From positions 1 to 16,774 of the forward strand of contig CAJUAR010000066.1 of assembly GCA_910584495.1 (NCBI GenBank): a stretch of 16,774 nt of DNA, in the 5' to 3' direction. The notes under the pieces are model-generated. The model saw nothing but the letters and a program-made list of their open reading frames with translations, was not told where the DNA came from and made no database searches. This DNA is from an uncultured Muribaculaceae bacterium. Its GTDB lineage: Bacteria > Bacteroidota > Bacteroidia > Bacteroidales > Muribaculaceae. Positions within the stretch are counted from its first letter, which is position 1, and each line of letters opens with the position of its first letter. The translations under genes and the position numbers were made by a program. Shown piece after piece: positions 1-5,921 of this stretch.

Positions 1-1
1 G

Positions 2-49
2 ATAGCGGAAGTCGAGCGAGTTAAAAAGGAATGGGAAGAAACAAGATGA
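2..49 (+). CDS. C-terminal end of an unidentified protein (cut by window edge)
   Basis: Frame 2 is open from the window edge to a TGA at 47-49 and encodes a charged tail, IAEVERVKKEWEETR, typical of a helical protein C-terminus. Only 15 residues are visible, so no family can be named. The other two frames are less protein-like here. A strong hairpin lies 36 bases downstream (86-116), which would suit the end of a transcript. It is a real gene end only if the frame stays open upstream of the window. Confidence 0.4.
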   Translation: MAEVERVKKEWEETR

Positions 50-85
50 GACTCAAAACGACAAGGTAACCGATGTCATTCCTAT

Positions 86-116
86 GTTATCGGCGAAGCC
101 GCTTTGCTCCAATAAC
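86..116 (+). other. Hairpin downstream of the partial gene
   Basis: GTTAT (86-90) pairs with ATAAC (112-116). Inside it, GCGAAG (93-98) pairs with CTTTGC (102-107, one G-T pair) around a three-base loop. No T-run follows, so it is not a classical intrinsic terminator. It could be a 3'-end stabilising hairpin or the end of a mobile element. Confidence 0.4.
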
Positions 117-234
117 AATCTTCAATCGCAAAGAACTTGAATATCCATATTTTGTACCATACGACACTAGAAAATTGGTAATCAAATATAGTTAGATTTG
201 AGGAAGTGAAATAAGTCCCCAAATCAACGATAAC

Positions 235-272
235 AAAATGGGGCGTAGCTCAACCAGTTACGCTCCATTTTT
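235..272 (+). terminator. Strong hairpin, terminator-like in both directions
   Basis: Thirteen paired positions (235-247 with 259-271, one G-T pair) enclose an 11-base loop. The outer arms are AAAATGG and CCATTTT, so each strand ends its stem in a T-run. This is the usual look of a bidirectional intrinsic terminator. It may instead be the first stem of the structured RNA candidate that follows. The arm GGGCGTAGCTCAACC superficially resembles a tRNA 5' end, but no tRNA can be folded here. Confidence 0.5.
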
Positions 273-273
273 A

Positions 274-495
274 GTTTGCCCGGCATGTGTTCAGTCTAAC
301 AGGAGAAAGTCCTCGGCACGCCCGATAGCGGTCAATGCTTTTGATAAGGTTCATAGCGATTTGTCAAAGCTGCTTTCGGCGAATGGTTCGCCAATACCGA
401 ACTTTAATCATAGTCGTCGCCATAAAGCTCGTAGGCGAAGATGAAGGGCAGAACTTAACCACACGGGCAAAACTGAACAATCAGGAGTCTGTTAT
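274..495 (+). ncRNA. Candidate structured RNA, possibly an ORF-less HEARO/omega RNA
   Basis: No convincing protein is encoded here, yet local hairpins are dense: AGGA/TCCT (301-304/310-313), GCTTTTGA/TCAAAGC (337-344/364-370), GGCGAA/TTCGCC (378-383/387-392) and TCGCC/GGCGA (417-421/434-438). The ordered blocks AGTCC (308-312), CGG (314-316), ATAGCGG (325-331), ATGC (335-338) and TTGAT opening a hairpin (341-345) resemble, from memory, the core of the omega RNA that guides the IscB nuclease (HEARO class). HEARO elements are known to occur without an ORF and to sit next to ATGA or GTGA; an ATGA is found at 494-497. No IscB gene is visible. The resemblance rests on recall of one published RNA and has not been checked with a covariance model. 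It could be another structured RNA or a decayed mobile element. The ends are approximate. Confidence 0.3.
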
Positions 496-562
496 GAAAA
501 CCACCAATTATTGCTTTCTCGCAGCGCGAACAATTTTTAGCTCATCGAAGTTAGGGAGATTC

Positions 563-587
563 GGCACGGCGAGTGAAGGCACGGCGA
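563..587. repeat. Short direct repeat GGCACGGCGA x2
   Basis: GGCACGGCGA occurs at 563-572 and 578-587, a 15-base period. The second copy forms part of an imperfect hairpin (577-613: GAAG/CTTC, CGG/CCG, CGA/TCG) just past the stop codon of the leftward gene. No T-run follows on either strand, so a terminator role is weak. Confidence 0.5.
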
Positions 588-611
588 TTAACAGAAATTG
601 TCGAACCGTCT

Positions 612-1241
612 TCAATCTTTATGCAAGGAGTTGGGGTTGAAGGGTTTTATCACTTTTACTGTTTTGCCCTCAGCATCAACGCGTATGCCGCCTTTGGCTT
701 CGATTGTTGCAAGCTGTTCTTTGCGGAGAGCTGCAATCTTTTTCTTTGCTTCAGCCGGTTTGTCGGCGAGCATTTTGTTGATTACGCGGCTGTCCAGGGC
801 TATTTTATAGAATGCTATGCGGATGAATTTCCAGTTTTGGTCGGTGAGTCCATATTTTTTCTGCAAACGGTCGGCCACGGCGTTGCCTTCGGCGTTGGCC
901 TCGGCATTGAATACTCCGCGATAGTACTGTTCCTGCTGTTCGTTGCTGAGGATTTTTGAGATAGCTTTGTCGTTGAGTTTCTGATATCGGCGCTGTGTAG
1001 CCTGGGCTTCGATGCCACTATCAGAAGCCATCATCGCAAACCATTCGGAATCGCACGCTTCGAAAGCTCTGGCAAGCTCTTGCTGTTCAGCTGCCGAAAG
1101 TTTGACATGGCGAGCAACTTCCCACACTCGCAGCGCGACGGAAGGGTTTGTGTCGCTCAGAGCGTTAGTGTCAAGCGTTTGGCTCCAACCAATGTTTGTG
1201 CACAAGGAGCTTATGGCAAGAGCGATGATAAATTTTTTCAT
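612..1241 (-). CDS. Secreted helical protein, Spy/CpxP-like (hypothetical)
   Basis: The protein has 209 residues and begins with a Sec signal peptide (MKKFIIALAISSLCTNIGWS, cleavage near residue 20). The mature part appears almost entirely helical and rich in Ala, Gln, Lys and Glu. It has repeated short segments of the type 'LSxxEQQEL', 'LSNEQQEQYY' and 'LTDQNWKFIRIAFYK'. That pattern recalls periplasmic Spy/CpxP-type proteins, which bind unfolded or stressed envelope proteins, but no LTxxQ motif is clear, so the assignment is tentative. It is most likely periplasmic. The start at 1241 is fixed by the signal peptide and by a -7 box (1284-1291) that leaves a leader of about 36 bases. It is divergent from the sulfatase gene and shares its promoter region, so the two could be regulated together. 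Confidence 0.75.
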   Translation of the reverse strand: MKKFIIALAISSLCTNIGWSQTLDTNALSDTNPSVALRVWEVARHVKLSAAEQQELARAFEACDSEWFAMMASDSGIEAQATQRRYQKLNDKAISKILSNEQQEQYYRGVFNAEANAEGNAVADRLQKKYGLTDQNWKFIRIAFYKIALDSRVINKMLADKPAEAKKKIAALRKEQLATIEAKGGIRVDAEGKTVKVIKPFNPNSLHKD

Positions 1242-1250
1242 GGCTGTGTA

Positions 1251-1291
1251 TTGTTATTTTGACTGTTTTGACTTAACTTTGTGCAAAAATA
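1251..1291. promoter_or_regulatory. Divergent, overlapping Bacteroidetes-type promoters
   Basis: On the + strand, TTG (1251-1253), a 20-base spacer and TAACTTTG (1274-1281) match the Bacteroidetes -33/-7 pattern and would start transcription about 25 bases before the sulfatase ATG at 1312. On the - strand, TATTTTTG (complement of 1284-1291) fits TAnnTTTG for the leftward gene; its -33 is not clear. The two -7 boxes are only two bases apart, so the polymerases should exclude one another. Confidence 0.6.
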
Positions 1292-1311
1292 CGAAATATT
1301 TCTGATTACAC

Positions 1312-2883
1312 ATGAAAAACAGTGTCAAATTTCACAATATGATATGCGGAGCCGGTTTGCTGTCGATTGCAGCTGCTCCCGTTGCGAAAGCTTCTAACGA
1401 TAAACAGCAAGATAGCAGGCCAAACGTCCTATTCATCGCAATTGATGATATGAAACCATGGATTTCGGCCTATGGCGATACGTTGGCCCACACTCCCGGC
1501 ATGGATCGTCTTGCCAAGCGCGGTGTTGTCTTCAACCATGCTTACTGTCAGGTGGCTCTGAGCGGTCCCACACGCTCAAGCCTTCTCACCGGCCTCAATC
1601 CCGACCATACCGGCGTGTGGTGGCTTATGGGTTCGTTCCGAAAGAACAATCCCGAGATTGTGAGCATGCCCGAGGCTCTCAAAAACAACGGCTATCAGAC
1701 TGTCGGTGTCGGCAAGGTATATCATCCTCTGACTGATAAAGCTGTGAAAAACGACCCCAAGTCGTGGAGTTTGCCCTATGTCAAAACTCCGGGCAACACA
1801 TATGCTTTGGCTAACGGTCGCGTGGCCACCGAATGTGCCGATGTTCCCGACAACGGATATGTTGACGGTGTCATCACCCGCGAGGCCATCAAAACCATGA
1901 AGAAGCTCAAGGCCGACGGCAAGCCGTTCTTCCTCGGTGTGGGATATAAGAAACCACACCTGCCTTTCTGCGCTCCAAAAAAATATTGGGACATGTACGA
2001 CCGTTCCAAGATGCCTGTAGCCAAATTTCAGGATAAATCGTCCGACCCTGTCGAGTATGCCTATCATAACTCTCTCGAAATCAAAGGCTACTCCGACATT
2101 CCTCCATTCGAAAGCTATGTCGACTACAAACACTTGGACGAGAACACACAGCGCCGCCTTCTCCATGCTTATTATGCCTGCATCAGCTATGTTGATGCCC
2201 AGGTTGGCCAGCTGCTTGATGCCCTCGACGAAAACGGCCTTGCCGACAACACTGTCATTGTTCTTTTTGGCGACCACGGCTACCATCTTGGCGACCACGG
2301 TTTGTGGAACAAAATCACCGACTTCGAACAAGCTACGCGCGTCCCTCTAATAATATCTGCACCGGGAATGAAACAAGGTGTCGTTGCCGACAGCCCTGTG
2401 GAATTTCTTGACATCGCTCCCACCTTGTTCCAGCTCACCTCCACGCCTCATCCGCAGCAGCTCGACGGAACCAGCCTCGTGCCTATGCTCAAAAATCCAA
2501 AAGCAAAAGTGAAGGACTATGCAGTGAGCCAGTTTAGCCGCACATGTGCCGAAGATTATACAATAAGCACTGATACTGACCTTGCCGGCAAGGCCGACGA
2601 ACTTAAGGACGATATTACCGGCTATTCAATCCGCGACAAACGCTATCGTCTGGTGCAGTGGACAAAAGGGTTCAAGAGTTATCTGCCCTTCGATTCATCG
2701 GTGGTGATCGACTACGAACTCTATGACTACGAAACCGACCCGCTCGAAACCAAAAACCTGGCACATGACCCCGCTTATGCAAAGGTGGTGGACCGTATGT
2801 CCAAAGCCCTCCGGAAGCATTATGACAAAAGCTATGCTTCGCCCATGGCCGAGCCTATACGCCGCTGTGCCGAAGGTCGATAA
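1312..2883 (+). CDS. Secreted sulfatase, iduronate-2-sulfatase-like (S1 family, serine type)
   Basis: The 523-residue protein has a signal peptide (residues 1 to about 28) and a full-length alkaline-phosphatase-fold sulfatase. Visible residues are the metal-binding pair D45-D46, the maturation motif S84-G-P-T-R88 followed by SSLLTG, GKVYH (K135, H138), KPHLPF (K214, H216) and a second metal pair D321-H322 in GDHGYHLGDHG. The layout 'NVLFIAIDDMKPWISAYGD' and 'ESRNLA'-like ending resembles iduronate-2-sulfatases, which remove 2-O-sulfate from uronic acids of heparan or dermatan sulfate; the exact substrate is inferred. Ser84 replaces the usual Cys, so an anaerobic radical-SAM maturase (anSME) must convert it to formylglycine; none is encoded here. 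It acts in the periplasm or at the surface. No SusC/SusD or glycoside lyase gene adjoins it, so it is an isolated catabolic gene. Confidence 0.92.
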   Translation: MKNSVKFHNMICGAGLLSIAAAPVAKASNDKQQDSRPNVLFIAIDDMKPWISAYGDTLAHTPGMDRLAKRGVVFNHAYCQVALSGPTRSSLLTGLNPDHTGVWWLMGSFRKNNPEIVSMPEALKNNGYQTVGVGKVYHPLTDKAVKNDPKSWSLPYVKTPGNTYALANGRVATECADVPDNGYVDGVITREAIKTMKKLKADGKPFFLGVGYKKPHLPFCAPKKYWDMYDRSKMPVAKFQDKSSDPVEYAYHNSLEIKGYSDIPPFESYVDYKHLDENTQRRLLHAYYACISYVDAQVGQLLDALDENGLADNTVIVLFGDHGYHLGDHGLWNKITDFEQATRVPLIISAPGMKQGVVADSPVEFLDIAPTLFQLTSTPHPQQLDGTSLVPMLKNPKAKVKDYAVSQFSRTCAEDYTISTDTDLAGKADELKDDITGYSIRDKRYRLVQWTKGFKSYLPFDSSVVIDYELYDYETDPLETKNLAHDPAYAKVVDRMSKALRKHYDKSYASPMAEPIRRCAEGR

Positions 2884-2898
2884 ACTTGATAAATATTG

Positions 2899-2940
2899 CC
2901 CCTGACGGTTTTACGCTGAGTGCTGTCAGGGGTTTGTTCT
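2899..2940. terminator. Bidirectional intrinsic terminator between sulfatase and dnaG
   Basis: CCCCTGAC (2899-2906) pairs with GTCAGGGG (2925-2932) around an 18-base loop, followed by TTTGTTCT on the + strand. On the - strand the tail is AT-rich (GCAATATTTATC). It lies between two convergent stop codons. Confidence 0.75.
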
Positions 2941-2945
2941 GATTG

Positions 2946-5174
2946 TCAGTTGGGAAGGATGATGCGTTCGCCAAGAACTTTTCCCAATTGTTTCTGTACT
3001 TCCTTCCATTGGGTGATGGATGCGAGAATTTGCATTGCATGTTCGTCGTTTCCGGGGGGTAGGGCTGCGAGGCTGCGGTTGAGAGCTGCAATGTTGGCGG
3101 CTATTACTGCGCTCCGAAGCTCGTTGATGGCTCGTGGCACAAGGGTGGAGAGCGAATCCTGCTCGCTCTCTACATGGCCGTGGCGCTGATAGATTTTCGA
3201 CAGAGAATAACGGTCGACAATTAGCGACGATGCCAGTTGTCGGATGGCCTCGTCGGGTGAATTGGCCAGTTGCTGCTGCCCGAAGGTGATGTCGAACTCG
3301 TCGAGCTGTTGTTTGCGCCATTCTTCGACTTCGGCGCAGATGCGAGTGTCATTATCTTCCATCTGCTTCAAAGTCAATCCTTTCTGGGCTGCCTGCTGCC
3401 TTTTTTCTGCAAGCAGTTGTCGGCACTGCTCTTCGATTTGTTGAGCTTTGCGTTCGTGCTCGTTCGGCCATATTTCGTTTCTAATCTTTTCGAAGTAGGC
3501 AATCAAGGCCGCAAATGGAGGGTAGGTGAAATGAAGGTCGTCAAAGCCTAATTCGCTCAAAATAAAATCGTAGACTGTCGACTTGAGAACTGAATCATCG
3601 TTTTGGCGAACATCGAAGGCATATAGCAGACCGTAGCGTGCCACGTAGGTGACGAGCATTTTTTCGTAGGGCTTCAGATGGTTGGTGTCAAGAACGAGCA
3701 AGGGGGCGGTGTCGACAGTGTCGGCTGCCTGGGCGCTGTCTGCTGTTGCATGGGCATCGGGTGTCTCGGTACCCCGGGGGCTTTCGGGCTTTTCTTCCTT
3801 GTCGATTGACGCAATGCTCTGGCGGGCGGCTTCGCGCTGCCGGGCTTTTTCGGCATCCTCGTATCGGCGGGTAATGAATATGTTGAGCTGGTTGATGAGT
3901 ACACCCTCGGGAACGTCGAGCATGCGAGAGCATAAGGCAATATATTCCTGTCTTTTGACAGGCTCATCGACCCATGCCACCGACTGGAGTATCTGGTTCA
4001 CAACCTTTGCCTTGGCCATGGGGTCGGAAGGGTTGATGCCGGACATTAGCTTTTCGGTCATAAAAGCTATGATGTCTTTTTCGTTTTCGGCCAAGTATTG
4101 TTCTACTTCTGTCGATGAGTGCGACTGGGCAAACGAATCGGGGTCGTCGCCCGGCGGCAGGGCGAGCACTTTGACGTTCATCTTTTCGGCAAGGAGCATG
4201 TTGATGCCTCGTAGCGAGGCCTTGATGCCGGCGGCATCTGCATCGTAGATGAGCGTCACGTTTTCGGTGAAACGGTGCACTGTGCGAATCTGCTCCTCGG
4301 TGAGCGATGTTCCCGACGATGCCACTACATTCTCGATACCGGCCTGGTGCATACTGATAACATCCAGGTAGCCCTCGACCATAATGCATTTGTCACGCCG
4401 TCCTATAGCCGAACGAGCCTGGTAGAGGCCGTAAAGCTCGTTTTTTTTCTTGTAAATTTCCGATTCGGGCGAATTGACATATTTTGCTATATCTTTGTTG
4501 GAGCGCATGGTGCGCCCTCCAAAACCGACAACTCGGCCCGAAAGGCTGTGGATTGGAAAAATCACACGGCCATGGAAGCGGTCGTAGAGCCCGTGTTTTC
4601 CTTCTGCTTCAAGGCCTGTTTCAATCAGATGTGTATCGGAAAAACCGCTGCCTCGTGCTGCGTCGAGCAGTTCGGTGAGACGGTCGATTGCATATCCAAG
4701 GTTGAAACGCTCTATCATGGCATCGTTGATGCCGCGATGGCGAAAATAGGGCATGGCCAGTGTCTGGCCTTCGTCGGTGTGCAGCAGATTGTTGCGGAAA
4801 TGGTCAAGGGCGAAGGCATTGACAGCAAGCATGGCTTCGCGTTTGTTGGCTTGCTGGCGTTCGCTGTCGCTGAGTTCGCGCTCGACAATTTCTATGTTGT
4901 ATTTCCGTGCAAGATAGCGCAGTGCCTCGTTGTAGGACATCTGCTCATGTTCCATGATGAAGCCTACAGGCGAGCCGCCTTTGCCGCAACTGAAACATTT
5001 GCAGATGTTTCGGGCCTTGTTGACCGAGAACGATGGCGTGCGTTCGTTGTGGAACGGACACAAGCCTTTGTAGTTGGCTCCGCTGCGGCGCAATTTCACA
5101 AAGTCGCTTACCACATCGACAATGTCGGCGGTATCGAGGATTCGTTGAACGGTTTCTTGATCTATTCGGCCCAT
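2946..5174 (-). CDS. dnaG: DNA primase DnaG
   Basis: DnaG lays down RNA primers for both strands at the replication fork, recruited by the DnaB helicase. The 742-residue protein shows all three parts. An N-terminal CHC2 zinc-binding domain has ligands C39, H42, C60 and C63 (CPFH...CKCFSC). The catalytic core contains the TOPRIM motifs VEGYLD (267-271 region, E268) and IYDADAAG (D311, D313), which bind Mg2+. A charged, Gln/Glu-rich C-terminal third (about 450-742) corresponds to the DnaB-binding region and is poorly conserved, as usual. The start MGRIDQETVQRILDTADIVDVVSDFV fits the family N-terminus. A TAACTTTG box lies only 8 bases upstream of the ATG, so the mRNA may be nearly leaderless. 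It is separated from the upstream gene by a terminator and is therefore expressed alone. Confidence 0.98.
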   Translation of the reverse strand: MGRIDQETVQRILDTADIVDVVSDFVKLRRSGANYKGLCPFHNERTPSFSVNKARNICKCFSCGKGGSPVGFIMEHEQMSYNEALRYLARKYNIEIVERELSDSERQQANKREAMLAVNAFALDHFRNNLLHTDEGQTLAMPYFRHRGINDAMIERFNLGYAIDRLTELLDAARGSGFSDTHLIETGLEAEGKHGLYDRFHGRVIFPIHSLSGRVVGFGGRTMRSNKDIAKYVNSPESEIYKKKNELYGLYQARSAIGRRDKCIMVEGYLDVISMHQAGIENVVASSGTSLTEEQIRTVHRFTENVTLIYDADAAGIKASLRGINMLLAEKMNVKVLALPPGDDPDSFAQSHSSTEVEQYLAENEKDIIAFMTEKLMSGINPSDPMAKAKVVNQILQSVAWVDEPVKRQEYIALCSRMLDVPEGVLINQLNIFITRRYEDAEKARQREAARQSIASIDKEEKPESPRGTETPDAHATADSAQAADTVDTAPLLVLDTNHLKPYEKMLVTYVARYGLLYAFDVRQNDDSVLKSTVYDFILSELGFDDLHFTYPPFAALIAYFEKIRNEIWPNEHERKAQQIEEQCRQLLAEKRQQAAQKGLTLKQMEDNDTRICAEVEEWRKQQLDEFDITFGQQQLANSPDEAIRQLASSLIVDRYSLSKIYQRHGHVESEQDSLSTLVPRAINELRSAVIAANIAALNRSLAALPPGNDEHAMQILASITQWKEVQKQLGKVLGERIILPN

Positions 5175-5182
5175 AGCAGCTG

Positions 5183-5190
5183 CAAAGTTA
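5183..5190 (-). promoter_or_regulatory. -7 box of the dnaG promoter
   Basis: The - strand reads TAACTTTG, an exact TAnnTTTG match. Only 8 bases separate it from the dnaG ATG (5174). No clear TTG/TTTG is found 19-22 bases upstream, so the call rests on the -7 box and on the terminator just upstream. Confidence 0.5.
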
Positions 5191-5247
5191 AGAATTTTTT
5201 GGCATATACGTTGCCTTGCTGTTCCTTCGCCGGTAATTCAATCACAC

Positions 5248-5283
5248 AAAAAAAGATTTCGCCCATGTCGGAGCGAAATCTTT
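5248..5283 (-). terminator. Intrinsic terminator of the DUF5606 gene
   Basis: An 11-bp perfect stem (AAAGATTTCGC at 5252-5262 with GCGAAATCTTT at 5273-5283) has a 10-base loop. On the - strand it is followed by seven T (complement of 5248-5254). It begins about 20 bases after the stop codon of the leftward gene. Confidence 0.88.
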
Positions 5284-5304
5284 ATGGCAAGGGAAAATTT
5301 GCTG

Positions 5305-5754
5305 TTATGCTTGCTGCTCGTCGGCTTTTTCTGCGTTTTCGGCTGCTTGGTCTTCGGCAATTTCTTTTTCCTTGAATTCGGTCACGCCGGCGGCGATGAG
5401 CTGGTTATACCAGCTGAAGAGTTTGCGGATGTCAGAGGGATAGACACGTTCGCGGTCGAAGTCGGGAAGCACTTTGGCAAAATATTGGCGCATATCGTCG
5501 TCGTTGGCAAAGGCCTTGATGTCAATTGCGTTGCCTTCGGCTACGGCATGGAGCTTTTCAAACACGTCGGGCAGAGGTTCGTCGCCGTGGTCGGAGTACA
5601 TGGTGATGTCGGCAAGCGAAATAACTTTCTCGTGCGAGTAGGTGGGTGTGCGTTTGCCGGTTTGCAGCGATTCGACGATAAGGGCGTTTTTGCCACGCGA
5701 CACCAGACGGTAAAGTCCGGGTTTGCCGGAGATGGAGATGATTCCTTTTATCAT
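5305..5754 (-). CDS. DUF5606 family protein (conserved in Bacteroidetes, function unknown)
   Basis: This 149-residue cytoplasmic protein has no signal peptide or membrane segment. The N-terminal half (1-60, MIKGIISISGKPGLYRLVSRGKNALIVESL) looks like a small beta-barrel with alternating hydrophobic residues, followed by 'HEKVISLADITMYSD'. The middle is helical (VFEKLHAVAEGNAIDIKAFANDDDMRQYF...VYPSDIRKLFSWYNQL). The last 20 residues are a Glu/Ala-rich acidic tail. I recognise the pattern as the Bacteroidetes-restricted DUF5606 family; its biochemical role is not known. It is transcribed alone, with its own promoter (5787-5819) and a strong terminator before dnaG. Confidence 0.85.
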   Translation of the reverse strand: MIKGIISISGKPGLYRLVSRGKNALIVESLQTGKRTPTYSHEKVISLADITMYSDHGDEPLPDVFEKLHAVAEGNAIDIKAFANDDDMRQYFAKVLPDFDRERVYPSDIRKLFSWYNQLIAAGVTEFKEKEIAEDQAAENAEKADEQQA

Positions 5755-5786
5755 GTCTTGTTTTTTGTTTCAAAGTTAAATTCCTG

Positions 5787-5819
5787 CAAAGGTAAGCAAA
5801 AAAAATGAGCCGTCCCAAA
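5787..5819 (-). promoter_or_regulatory. Promoter of the DUF5606 gene
   Basis: On the - strand, TTTG (complement of 5816-5819), a 21-base spacer and TACCTTTG (complement of 5787-5794) match the Bacteroidetes -33/-7 consensus. Transcription would start near 5781, giving a leader of about 26 bases. A second TAACTTTG at 5771-5778 has a poorer spacing (18 bases) to the next TTTG. Confidence 0.7.
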
Positions 5820-5888
5820 TTCCGTCCTAAAACATTGGGCGGGTACAAAAATATGCCATCGGAGGATGTGCGGATAAAAAATATTTTG

Positions 5889-5896
5889 TAATTTTG
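5889..5896 (+). promoter_or_regulatory. -7 box of the DUF4301-gmk-nadD operon
   Basis: TAATTTTG matches TAnnTTTG and lies 25 bases before the ATG at 5922. The region 20 bases upstream holds TGTG (5867-5870) rather than TTTG, so the -33 is weak. Confidence 0.5.
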
Positions 5897-5921
5897 GAAA
5901 AACTTACAACCTTCCATTATC

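Noticed and set aside
241..266. tRNA-like 5' sequence GGGCGTAGCTCAACC
   Set aside because: It forms one arm of a hairpin, and no anticodon stem, T-arm or 3' acceptor partner follows.
301..597. RNase P RNA (GAGAAAGTCC and ACAGAAA look like P4 parts)
   Set aside because: The matches are short and the rest of the RNase P core cannot be found between them.
335..640. 101-residue ORF in the left gene-free region
   Set aside because: It has no recognisable domain, overlaps the end of the opposite gene, and runs through the strongest hairpins.
1576..2331. 251-residue antisense ORF within the sulfatase gene
   Set aside because: The opposite strand encodes an intact sulfatase with all motifs; the antisense ORF is explained by codon bias.
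4275..5375. 366-residue antisense ORF across dnaG
   Set aside because: It lies opposite the conserved zinc and TOPRIM parts of DnaG, ends beyond a terminator and resembles no protein I know.
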